A stretch of DNA of 64,000 bases. Source: Ampullaceana balthica. Taxonomy: Eukaryota > Mollusca > Gastropoda > Lymnaeidae. The DNA lies in assembly GCA_944989445.1 (NCBI GenBank), contig CALYLW010000016.1, positions 3,080,505 to 3,144,504 on the forward strand, in the 5' to 3' direction. This document shows, in pieces, positions 24,301-36,300 of this stretch (position 1 is the first letter of the stretch; every line of letters begins with the position of its first letter). Below the pieces are notes generated by a model. That model searched no databases. It was not told the origin of the DNA and was given only the letters and a program-made list of their open reading frames with translations. Position numbers and translations under genes: made by a program.

Positions 24301-27300
24301 TGAATTTTGCAACTTTAAAAAATTTGTTTTAGTTTATATTTGTTTTCTTTGGTAGATGGGTAGCATACACAAGATTTTCTATCAATTTTGTATTTTTAAT
24401 ATAATATTTTAAAACATGGCTTACAGATTATTGTTCACTCCCAAATAAATTATGTAAGCCATTGAAACAGTCATGGATGAACCAACTATGACAACAGAGC
24501 AAGACTTGTAGATACATAGCAAGTCAACAAGACTTGTAGATACATAGCAAGTCAAGTGTGGATTGCTCCATGGGAATTGCACCATTAATAAGGTCAAGTG
24601 CTAATGTGTTCTTTCACTCCCACACTCTTCTAACTAATGATGAGGTCAAGTGCTAATGTGTTCTTTCACTCCCACACTCTTCTAACTAATGATGAGGTCA
24701 AGTGCTAATGTGTTCTTTCACTCCCACACTCTTCTAACTAATGATGAGGTCAAGTGCTAATGTGTTCTTTCACTCCCACACTCTTCTAACTAATGATGAG
24801 GTCAAGTGCTAATGTGTTCTTTCACTCCCACACTCTTCTAACTAATGATGAGGTCAAGTGCTAATGTGTTCTTTCACTCCCACACTCTTCTAACTAATGA
24901 TGAGGTCAAGTGCTAATGTGTTCTTTCACTCCCACACTCTTCTAACTAATGATGAGGTCAAGTGCTAATGTGTTCTTTCACTCCCACACTCTTCTAACTA
25001 ATGATAAGGTCAAGTGCTAATGTGTTCTTTCACTCCCACACTCTTCTAACTAATGATAAGGTCAAGTGCTAATGTGTTCTTTCACTCCCACACTCTTCTA
25101 ACTAATGATAAGGTCAAGTGCTAATGTGTTCTTTCACTCCCACACTCTACTAACTAATGATGAATGAAACTAATGAGATTAACTAGGTGACGTCACACTT
25201 ACGTTTGCTGAGAACAGAAAATGACCCCTGTCATGCTCGGGGGACATAAGCATTGGATTATGTCCGTGTGGATTTGAGGCGCCAAAGCGCGTGTCGTACT
25301 GTGCCACCGGGTGTCGGGTGCCGCCGTGTGGGTAAGGCGGCGACATGAGACGGTGTGTGGAGAGTGGTGGAGAAACCTGGCACTGACCACCGTCACCACC
25401 CCCTTGTGAGCTGGACTGTTGGGACATCCTGATGTGGTTGGGATGACATATGACGGGAGACAGTGGCGACGTCCTCATCCCCACGGGGTAGCCCGAGTGG
25501 CCGTGATAAGCCGGCATCCCTTGTGCGGAGTGGCCCAACCTCATGGCGCCGACGCTGTTACTGTGCGCAGCAATGCTGCAGCTTTGAGAAGTGCTGACAG
25601 TCTGGGACGGCGAAGACGTGGGTGAGTTGGCGGAGGCTTGATCTCGTACGTGATTCATAGGCGGCGACTGTGTATTGGCCAGCCCTTGTTGGTAGGGGTA
25701 GGCCGGGGGAAGACCATGTCCGCCCTGGGTGGCGTATGTTCTAAGACAAGTCCCTGGCGTCATCTGCACCAAGGAAGCCGTGGGCACAACATTTGGTGGG
25801 CTTCGAGGGTTAAAAACCCCACTGGTCATCGGGTACCGGGTCCGAGAGGTGTACGGCGGACCGCCGTATTGGTACGTCATGGCTGTCGGTGAAACAAAGG
25901 TCAACACTATGATTCCATCTTGTCGTAGTCATCAGTGGTTCAACAATGTCAAGTTCTTTGATAATCCACACGTGTATATGATTTTACAATAAGTATTAAA
26001 TGAAATACTGGAAGATTGCAGAAATACGTGAATATATATCCAAGTAAGCCGTTGGTGGAGAATGGAAGATTGTAGAAATACGTGAATATATATCCAAGTA
26101 AGCCTTTGGTGGAGAACAGCGAAATAGAACACATACCAACAATTGAAATAGAATCAACAAATAGATCCACAACGACTACATGGGCAACATTGGAATAGAG
26201 CACTTTCCAGAATTTAATTAACATAACGTTTTCCACAGTGGATACACATTTGTTCGGGGAAATATGTATATTTAAAAAAAACACCACGTTTTTTAACACT
26301 TTTTTTTGTGTGAAAATAAATAAACCAAGTAGAAACATCCGTACGTTAGCAAGCGAATTAGACTTAGTGTGCTGACCGCATAGAAAGACTTCACACATAT
26401 ACCTAGGTCCTTGTGTAACCAAACTTGTAACACCTGGAGAATCCGAATACACAATGACGCGTCAGGTTAGCTGACCACACAATGCCCTATGGTCAGCTCC
26501 CTACCCTATACCCCAACATCGCCTACAAAATGCGTGTGTGTGGGGGAGGGAGGGGGGTTATTTAGTGATGTGTGGTGGTCGTTTCTTTCTGTATCCAGAG
26601 TTACAAATTTGTTGGGGCAAATAAGCTTGGGCAAGAGGGAGAATGAAGATACAAAGTAATTTTATTGGCAGCAACAACTTTTTTTTTAGCGTTAGTCTAA
26701 AACTTAAGTCTTAAGAAGAAACACTTTCAGCAGCACAATACTCAAAAGACGTTAAAACTGTATAATAAGCATAAAAACAAAATCACACATTTTAATGCTT
26801 GTTAGAAACAGTCAGTCCTAGCCCTACAACAAAGTATTCTCTGCCCATGGCACCTATTTTAAATGCTTGTTGTTAGAAACAGTCAGTCCTAGCCCTACAA
26901 CAAAGTATTCTCTGCCCATGGCACCTATTTTAAATGCTTGTTGAACTTGTTGTTAGAAACAGTCAGTCCTAGCCCTACAACAAAGTATTCTCTGCCCATG
27001 GCACATATGTTAAATGCTTGTTGTTAGAAACAGTCAGTCCTAGCCCTACAACAAAGTATTCTCTGCCCATGGCACCTATTTCTAAATGCTTGTTGTTAGA
27101 AACAGTCAGTCCTAGCCCTACAACAAAGTATTCTCTGCCCATGGCACATATGTTAAATGCTTGTTGTTAGAAGCAGTCAGTCCTAGCCCTACAACAAAGT
27201 ATTCTCTGCCCATGGCACCTATGTTAAATGCTTGTTGTTAGAAACAGTCAGTCCTAGCCCTACAACAAAGTATTCTCTGCCCATGGCACCTATGTTAAAT

Positions 27301-30300
27301 GCTTGTTGTTAGAAAAACAGTCAGTCCTAGCCCTACAACAAAGTATTCTCTGCCCATGGCACCTATGTTAAAGTTAAACGCACGCCTGAAGCTACGCAAC
27401 TCTAAATATATGCTCCAAGTAATGACAAATTATCATTAATGGTCTGTGGTATGTTATGGCATCTGTCCGTCTTCAACGAAGATCCAAAATCGCCTACAAA
27501 GTGCGAGTGTAAAGCCAGTAAATCACTCGAGGGTATATTTCCCCAGTCTCCAACAATAGACTAAGGCAACCACATCCTTGCCGCTCGTGACCTTGTTTTT
27601 GTAGCAACTAGTGACCACTTACAATGTGCTGACCACTACCACGTCTTGTGGCACGTGACCTTGTTTTGTTACCAACTTTTGACCACCTATAATGTGTTGC
27701 GACCACTACCACGTAACAGTACAAAAAGCTGGCGGTGTTATTCACCTCATTGTTCCAAGGCGCGTGTTAGCTCCCCATTGCCCCCCCCCCGTCCCCTGTG
27801 GTCAATAGACACGCTCTCCACTCGCTGGCCCGCACCTAGAGGCGTTGTCAACTAGTTTATTGACACCTGGGGCATAAACGTCATTGGGTCGCAAGAGGTC
27901 AAGTCACCTGGTCTTAGTGAGACAAAACTGGAAAGGTGAGAAAGGTAAAGACGTAAATATAGATAATAGATAGGCGCTTTAGTGCATGTTTAGGGATAGA
28001 AGAACGATGGTATAGACCAGTGGTTCCCAAAGTGGTCCGTACGGACCCCCAGGGGTCCGCGGGACCTTTCAGGGGGTCCGTGGAAAATAAAAATTGATTT
28101 GGGGGTCCCTGAACAACGTCAAGGGGTCCGCGGAAGGTTTAAAAATCAAATAATGAAACTCATTAATGTTTTTATTATTATTGAAATTAAAATAAATAAT
28201 AATAAATAAAATAGTATGTGAATGCCTTTTCTACTAATTAAATACCATCTTAGGTGCTATCCTTCATGGATACAATGTTGTTTTACGTAAAAAAAATAGT
28301 TTTAGAACTACTGTAATTCCCACATATATAACCAATCAAAATACTTGGTTTGTTGAGATGTCAAGCTTGATGCAGATGAAATGCCGAATTCCCTATAACT
28401 ATAAGTAGAAATATACACGTTTTTAACTTGAATCTACGAGTGTTGCAAGGTTGTGTATTATTCGATATGTCGGGGAAGTTATATTTATCTAAATTGTATC
28501 CAATCATCAAATGTTTTTAATAGGGCTTTACTGTAGCATTCCATTGAAAACGTAAATAATTCTTAACAGTGGTCTGTTATAACAGATAAGAGAATGAGTG
28601 AGCCCAAGGCTGGATTTAGACTTGATGGGGCCCTAAGCTTTTAAAGGACCTTTTGAATTCTAGTGACAAATATGAAAACAACCTTCCGGGGGCCCCCATG
28701 AAGGGAGAGGCCCTAAGTTGTAGCTTGTTTAGCACACAGGTAATTCCAGAACTGAGTGAGCCGAAGAAACAATGCCGACAATATGGTGTTAATGAATATT
28801 TGAAGTATGCCTAAATGTTTGGAAACAGATACGAAACGTGAAACGTTATTTACCGAATTTAAAAAAAAATGTTTGAAGTTAAAGCAATACACTTGAATTT
28901 CTGGCATACTTAAAAAATGCTGTACCAAATGTATTTTCAGTAAATTGAGTCATTCATCAGCATAAAATATTCCAAAAAATCTTAGTGAAAGTTTGCATGG
29001 ATAGCTACATTTTGTCATTAGAGCAATTAGTAAAATCAAAAGGAATGCCTTCGATGAGAGATTATTTGCTCACCACGGTTTGGAAAATAAAGAAGAAGAC
29101 TATAATGGATTATTTATTCACACAGAAGTACGCTGGTTATCATCACGTGCATATTTAAATCGATTTTATACTCTCTTTGATTCAGCGTCCAAATTCCTGG
29201 AAAACAAAGACAATTAGCAACACAATTAACTAAAAAAATGACATATCCTTTATGAATGAATTATTTACCCAACTTTAACAAAACTAATTTGAAACTAGAT
29301 CTACTACAAGGTAACCAATTAAATTTAATCAAAACTAAAAGCGTTATGTCTGAGTTTGTTGCAAATCATTTTCTTTGCAAACAAAACTTAGGAACAGGAG
29401 AATGTTGTCAGTTTTCAAATCTTTTGAAATTGCCACATAGTTAAAGGTTTGCTTGCTTACTATAAAAAAATTAACGGCTCTTCGTGCAGACATTTTGTAG
29501 GCATTTGCCACTATCGGATATTTCCGACTGGCAGTTGAGCTCTTTAGCGCATGGACAAACTCAGATCCCAAACACAGATGAATACATACTAATACAGGAG
29601 CAGCTTATTGAAATATCAACAAATGAGGAACTTATACCACTGTTTGAACTAGGATACCACAAATTCTGGTTACAAAGTCAGATCACAATTTTATATAATG
29701 CATTATGGGTTATTGTACAGAATTTTTTGACTGTTTTCCTGTCTTTCTATTTGGTAGAACGAAGATTCAGTAGCGTTATGAACCTCATCATAAAAACAAA
29801 ACAAAAAAATAAATAAAATAAACGACTAGAAATTGGTGCTCGTGAGGATTTGCGGTTCCTACACACAAACATTGACTCAGGCATAAATACACTCATAAAA
29901 TCTCATCACGTTAATCCAAGTTTTTTTTTCAATTTTATCTTAAACAAAAGTGATAATTTTAACAAATACCGTACTTTTCATCAAAATGATGCTTTTGTAA
30001 TTTTTGTACTATGCATTTATAAAGTTTTTTTTTACTTGGGGGTCCGTGGGGAAATTTTGAGCATAAAAGGGGTCCGTGGGTCAAAAAAGTTTGGGAACCA
30101 CTGGTATAGACGGTTGTTAGGACTAAAGGATGGGTGGAAGGATATAGCTATGAAACATTAGGACTAAAGGATGGGTGGAAGTAGAAGGATATAGTTATGA
30201 AACATTAGGACTAAAGGATGGGTGGAAGTGGAAGTATATAGCTATGAAACATTAGGACTAAAGGATGGGTGGAAGGATATAGCTATGAAACATTAGGACT

Positions 30301-33300
30301 AAAGGATGGGTGGAAGGATATAGCTATGAAACATTAGGACTAAAGGATGGGTGGAAGTAGAAGGATATAGCTATGAAACATTAGGACTAAAGGATGGGTG
30401 GAAGTGGAAGGGTATAGCTATGAAACATTAAGACTAAAGGATGGGTGGAAGTGGAAGGGTATAGCTATGAAACATTAAGACTAAAGGATGGGTGGAAGTA
30501 TATAGCTATGAAACATTAGGACTAAAGGATGGATGGAAGTGGAAGGATATAGTTATAAAAACAAAGTCCTAATAAATTGTGTAGATTGGGTTTCAGTACT
30601 CGGCGACAGGCTAAGGCTAAATATTATTTTTAGTAAAAAATTGACAACAGTTTAAATTTTTTGTTACCGCATTATTTGGCGATTGTTTACAGTGTTAAAC
30701 CTACCTAACCTAGACTTCGCTTTAGGGTTACAGCGGGAGAACATATTACATGCACGATACAGGAACAGTTACCGTAGCGATAAGGTTTAAAATACTGGCA
30801 TATAAAATATACCCCAGATAACATATAAAATATACCCCAGATAACATATAAAATATACCCCAGATAACATATAAAATATACCCCAGATAACATATAAAAT
30901 ATACCCCAGATAACATATAAAATATACCCCAGATAACATATAAAATATACCCCAGATAACATATAAAATATACCCCAGATAACATATAAAATATACCCCA
31001 GATAACATATAAAATATACCCCAGATAACATATAAAATATACCCCAGATAACATATAAAATATACCCCAGATAACATATAAAATATACCCCAGATAACAT
31101 ATAAAATATACCCCAGATAACATATAAAATATACCCCAGATAACATATAAAATATACCCCAGATAACATATAAAATATACCCCAGATAACATATAAAATA
31201 TACCCCAGATAACATATAAAATATACCCCAGATAACATATAAAATATACCCCAGATAACATATAAAATATACCCCAGATAACAATCGAACTTTCATCTAA
31301 CCAAAGATTTGTCATACAGAGTTGGAAAATTCAACTGGACCAAGTAGACCAATTAGACCAAGTAGACCAATTAGACCAAGTAGACCAATTAGACCAAGTA
31401 GACCAATTAGACCAAGTAGACCAAGTAGACCAATTAGACCAAGTAGACCAAGTAGACCAAGTAGACCAATTAGACCAATTAGACCAAGTAGACCAAGTAG
31501 ACCAATTAGACAGAGTCCACCAGTAGACATCAAACACAAATATTAGCAGTATTATTTTTATGAATTTGGGAAAATTGTTGGTTTGGTATGGAATACATCT
31601 TAACTGTGTAAACTACCATTTTCATTTCAAATATAAAGCTGTATCAAAAAGAGTCCATGTGATGTGTGGTTAAGACAACACTTAATTTATTATTCGCTAA
31701 TATTATATACTATTCCAGAATTAATTTAAAAAGGAACTGATGCCATAAAAGCTATTGACTGATGTTTTGTTACAAATGTCCAAATTGAATAAAGACTTGC
31801 CTCATATCATGCCAAGAAATAGCCTAGAATATTTCTTTTTGGGGGAGGATGACATTTTACTTTCTACTGAGTTAAAAGGAGGGGGGGTAAGGTGTATACA
31901 TTAAACCTTTAGGAATTAAAACAATAAAACATTCCGTTTGAATTGGTCTAAAGAAAGTCTACTTCATTTTCTAAATAAAAACAAGACCGACATGACGCGC
32001 GTCATGTCGCATTTTAAATAAGAAACAATTTTAAGTAGTCGAAAAAAGAAATGTTTAAAAATAATTATTTTAAGAAAATATAAATCACTTATCGAAAAAA
32101 AAAGATTAATGTAACGCAAAAACAAACGATAACTCGTACTGAATGTAATGCGGGAAAAAAGATAACTTGTATTAAATGTAATGTGAAAACAAACGCTAAC
32201 TGAATGCAATGTGAAAACAAAAGATAACTGAATATAATGTAAAAATAAAAGATAATTCGTATTGAATGCAATGTGAAAATAAAAGATAACTCGTATTCAA
32301 TTTACTGGTATGCATATCTCTCTTTTCTGATGTTTTTATTGAGTTACATAAATAATATTATAAAACTGATGTTCAATTGCGGTTTGGGATGTTATTGTCA
32401 GCAATTATCTTCAGAAAGATATTTTCATTGTTACAAGACGACACAAGGATGTTAATTCTTCGTCGGTTCGACTTTCGAAACACTGAGACACATTCAATAA
32501 ATCAAAGATTTTAAAGGTTTGCGTACAGAATAGAAAAATTGAACTTCAGTGGGTCATTTTAATCTTGCCCGTCTCTAAGGTAGAGTTTAGATCAGGACTT
32601 GAAGGGTTCAATCTGCGTGAATGTTTAACGACAAAGGCCGTTGAAGTTGGTGAGGACCGCTACAAGCTGGAGGTGGCTATCAAGCTCAGGGAACTCTCAC
32701 TCTCCAACTCGTGGCCAGATGAGTGGTCACCAGCAGGGGACTCGGACTTGAGATCCTTTGGCGACTCCATCTTAACTTTGGGCGACTCCTGTTTGGGGTC
32801 AGTTTTGGGCTGGTCCGCGGACGACTGGTCAAGGTATTTGAGTGGCACCGACAGAAGGAGCTGGATGGTCGACTTGGACTTGATGTTGGCTTTGGCCGGC
32901 TCGGCTTTGGCGGGTTCCCCTTTGCCGTCGTGCTTCCTTGAGTCGGCGTTGGACTCGGTGTGAGGTGTGTGCTCCTGTTTGACGGGCTCCGGCATGGGGC
33001 TGGGGTGGGGGGGCTCATCAAACTTGCCCAGCTCGGGTTTCATTTCAAACATTTTGGATGCGTCAATCTTGTTGTGATCAGTGACGTCGTGGAGGTGTTT
33101 GTCCGGTTTGTTCTCTGACTTGCTGAAGTCCGTCGATATGTCCGTGACGGTCGACTGCGGGGCGTCGACTTTGTTCGACTCTGGCTTTTTGTCAAACATG
33201 GCGGCCTTGTTGTTGACTATGGTATCACCGGGTATAGCCGGCTGGGATCGGTTGTAATGCTTTGTGGGTATGGACTTGATTTTAAGAAAAGCCAACTTTG

Positions 33301-36300
33301 ATTTCTCTTGCTGTTTGATGGGCGCGTCAAACATTGGCTGTGACGGTTTACTGTCAAACCCGGCCTGCCTGGAGCTGATCACAGGGTGGACAACATGGGC
33401 TCTGTTCTCCGCTTTGTCGGACCTGGCGTTAAATTTGTGAGGTCTGCTGTCAAACTTGAAATGACCCGGCTTGTGCTGGTCGGAGCGCGTGGCCTTCCAC
33501 CTGTTGTCAGATCGCAGTGATTCCGCGGTGAAACGCTGCGTTTTGGGGTCACGCTTCACCGGCTCAGACTTGCGCACACCATGATTGGTGGACCTAAATG
33601 TCCTAAACAGTGAAGGCGTGTCCTCCTTTGCCGACTGAGGTCGTGAGGCCTCTGTAGCCGGCGCTGGCTTGTAATCCTTGATGGATTCCCTGGTATTCTC
33701 TCTAGTAGGCACGTACTTTCTGTTATCCTTGATGGACTCTTTAGTGTTCTCTCTAGTTGGTACATATTTCTTATAATCTCTCTTGATTTGTTTGACATCC
33801 TCTTGCTTAGATGGAAGTGATTTGCTTACATCTGTTAGTGATTCTCTTGCATTTTCTCCAGCGGGCAGTGTTTGGTTAAAATCTACTATTGATTCTCTGG
33901 TGTTTTCAGTAGATGGTTGCGATTTATCCTCGGAGATTGAATCTCTGGTATCCACTTTAGTTGCCAATGGTTTACTGAAATTTTTGAACTCTCTAGTATT
34001 TTGCCTCGTTGGCAATGCTCTGCTATAATCAATGTTTGATTCTTTTGCTTCTTCTCTGGTAGGCAAAGATTTACTATAATCTTTGAATGTATTTTGTCTG
34101 GTTGGCAATGCTCTGCCATAATCAATGTTTGATTCTTTTGCTTCTTCTCTGGTAGGCAAAGATTCACTATAATCTTTGAATGTATTTTGTCTGGTTGGCA
34201 ATGCTTTGCTATAATCAATGATTGATTCGCTTTCTTCTTCTCTGGTAGGCAAAGATTTACTATAATCTTTGAATGTATTTTGTCTGGTTGGCAATGCTTT
34301 GCTATAATCAATGATTGATTCGCTTTCTTCTTCTCTGGTAGGCAAAGATTTACTATAATCTTTGAATGCATTTTGTCTAGTTGGCAGTGATTTCTTATAG
34401 TCTATGTTAGACTCCTTGGCATCTTCTTTGGTTGGCGATGACATGCCGATATCTTTGAATGTTTCTTTCGTATTTTGTCTAAGCAGTGGTTTCTTATACT
34501 CTATGTTTGATTCCCTAGAGTCTTCTCTGATTGGCAAAGATTTACTATAATCTTTGAATGCATTTTGTCGAGTTGGCAGAGATTTTGTGTGATCAATATT
34601 AGATTCTCTAGAATCTTCTCTGGTTGGGAAAGCTTCTCTGGTTGGCAAAGATACATTGCAATCTATGAAAGGTTCTATTTCATTCTCATTCAGTGGTGCC
34701 AATTCCTTTGTATGGTCTCTAGCAAGCATTCCATACTTATAGCTTATGTTGGATTCTCTCAAATCCGCTTTGATTGTTGATGCTCTATTATAACCTTTGA
34801 TGGATTCTCTAGAATCCTCCCTAACAGGCATCGATCTGCTGTAATCTTTGATTGATTCTCTAGAAGCGCTTCTAATTGACGTAGATCTACTGTGATCTCG
34901 AACTGATTCCCTAGCGTCACCTCGAACTGACTCCCTAGCGTCACCACGAACTGGTGTTTCCCTTCTAACTGATGTTGATTTACTGTAATCTTGAACTGAT
35001 TCGCTGTTATCACCTCGATTTGATGTGGATTTACTGTAATCTTTGGTGGATTCTCTAACATCATCTCTAATTGTAGACAATTTCCTGAAGACTTTAGTCG
35101 TTTCTCTGGCATCATCTTTCATTGATGTCGACTTTCCATACCCTTGGAAAGGAGGTGTCACATCCACTCTCGTTGGCAATGATACACTGTAATCTACGTA
35201 AGAATCTAAATTATCCTCCATGGTAGGCAGTGATTTTCTATAATCCACCTTTGATTCCACGCTGTCATCTCTAGTTGAGACCGCCCTGGTGTTGTCTAAG
35301 ATTGGTTCTCTGGTGTCTTCTCTAGTCGGCACATATTTAGGATAACGCCTGAATGATTCACTGGTCTTCTCTCTGGTGGTCAGCGGTTTGGTCACCAGTG
35401 GCTTACTAGTATCTCTGTGCTCTGCCCTGCGAGGACTTGGCCTACTTTCCTGCCTTGACGTCACTGACTGGACCTCTTTTTTTGCTGGCACTGACTTAAT
35501 TCTCTCCCAGGTCAGCTTTGACCTTGTATTGTCCTTGACAGTCACAGTTTCACTACTTTCTACACTTGATATCAATCCCAACTCGCGTGTGCCCAACATA
35601 CTGTCGATATTGGTGGGTCCCGACTTGATGATACGCATGTAGGGCGTTGATTCTTTCGTCTCCGGGCGCACGCCTAACTTGGCGGTGGTGTGACTCTTGC
35701 CTGTCACTGGTTTGGGTGTACGAGCTGCTCGCTTTAGTGCAGAATCGTTTTTAGACATGTACGCGCTCAAGTATAACTTCGACGGCGTTTTTGATGGCGT
35801 CTTGGACGATTTCAGGTGTAGGCGACTCGGGGACGACGTGACGACGATTCGGGTCGCTCGAGACGGTGACGTCTTGCTGGTCGTACTGCTTGGCGCCAGG
35901 TTCAAGTCTCTGTGGGCCGTGTTCGGTTTAATATAGACCACATCGGGAATCACATTAGAGGTACCATCAGCGGGCTGGCTTGGCGGTCCAGATTTAGCGC
36001 CAACGGGACTTGGTGACGCCCCATGTTGCGTGTCCCCGCGGTTAGCCAGCGATCGCCTGAGGTTGATGCGGATCGTGTCAGCGTAAGGGCTGGCTTCTTG
36101 ATGACGCGGCGATGGCATGTAGCTTGGCCTAATGGCGCCACTGGACTTGCTCAGATCTTCTCTGTGATCTCTTTCAGACCGATGGGGAGACGACCTGAGA
36201 TGAGATGAAACCAATTTAGAATCCGCTCGCTGGTAGGATGACGGAGACACGGCATCAGGGCGATGAGTTGAAACCAATTTAGAATCCGCTCGCTGGTAGG

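Larger units (their letters stand above)
25883..27990. other. Region upstream of the alternative exon
   Basis: It should hold the promoter or an untranslated exon for the 25203-25882 exon if that exon is locally initiated. I see no clear TATA box, and the only long ORF (25949-26452) overlaps a tandem duplication. Two similar GTGACCTTGTTTT...CCACT blocks occur at 27587-27710. Confidence 0.4.
28018..30103. mobile_element. hAT DNA transposon with decayed transposase (2.1 kb)
   Basis: Terminal inverted repeats read CAGTGGTTCCCAAA at the left and TTTGGGAACCACTG at the right. They are flanked by a perfect 8-bp target duplication, GTATAGAC (28010-28017 and 30104-30111). The 8-bp duplication and CAGTG ends define hAT. 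The interior keeps broken transposase pieces, so the element is autonomous in origin but dead. Confidence 0.92.

Noticed and set aside
25949..26452. 167-codon minus ORF upstream of the alternative exon
   Set aside because: It crosses a 54-bp tandem duplication, has hydrophobic low-coding composition, and its frame does not lead into the 25882 acceptor in any supported way.
30705..31315. Three minus-strand ORFs of 169-189 codons with hydrophobic repeats
   Set aside because: The 23-bp unit cycles through all frames without stops. It looks like a membrane protein only because of the TATA/CCCC composition.
31322..31546. RPSRPIR repeat ORF resembling an SR-rich peptide
   Set aside because: Nine-bp repeat open on both strands; no coding context.
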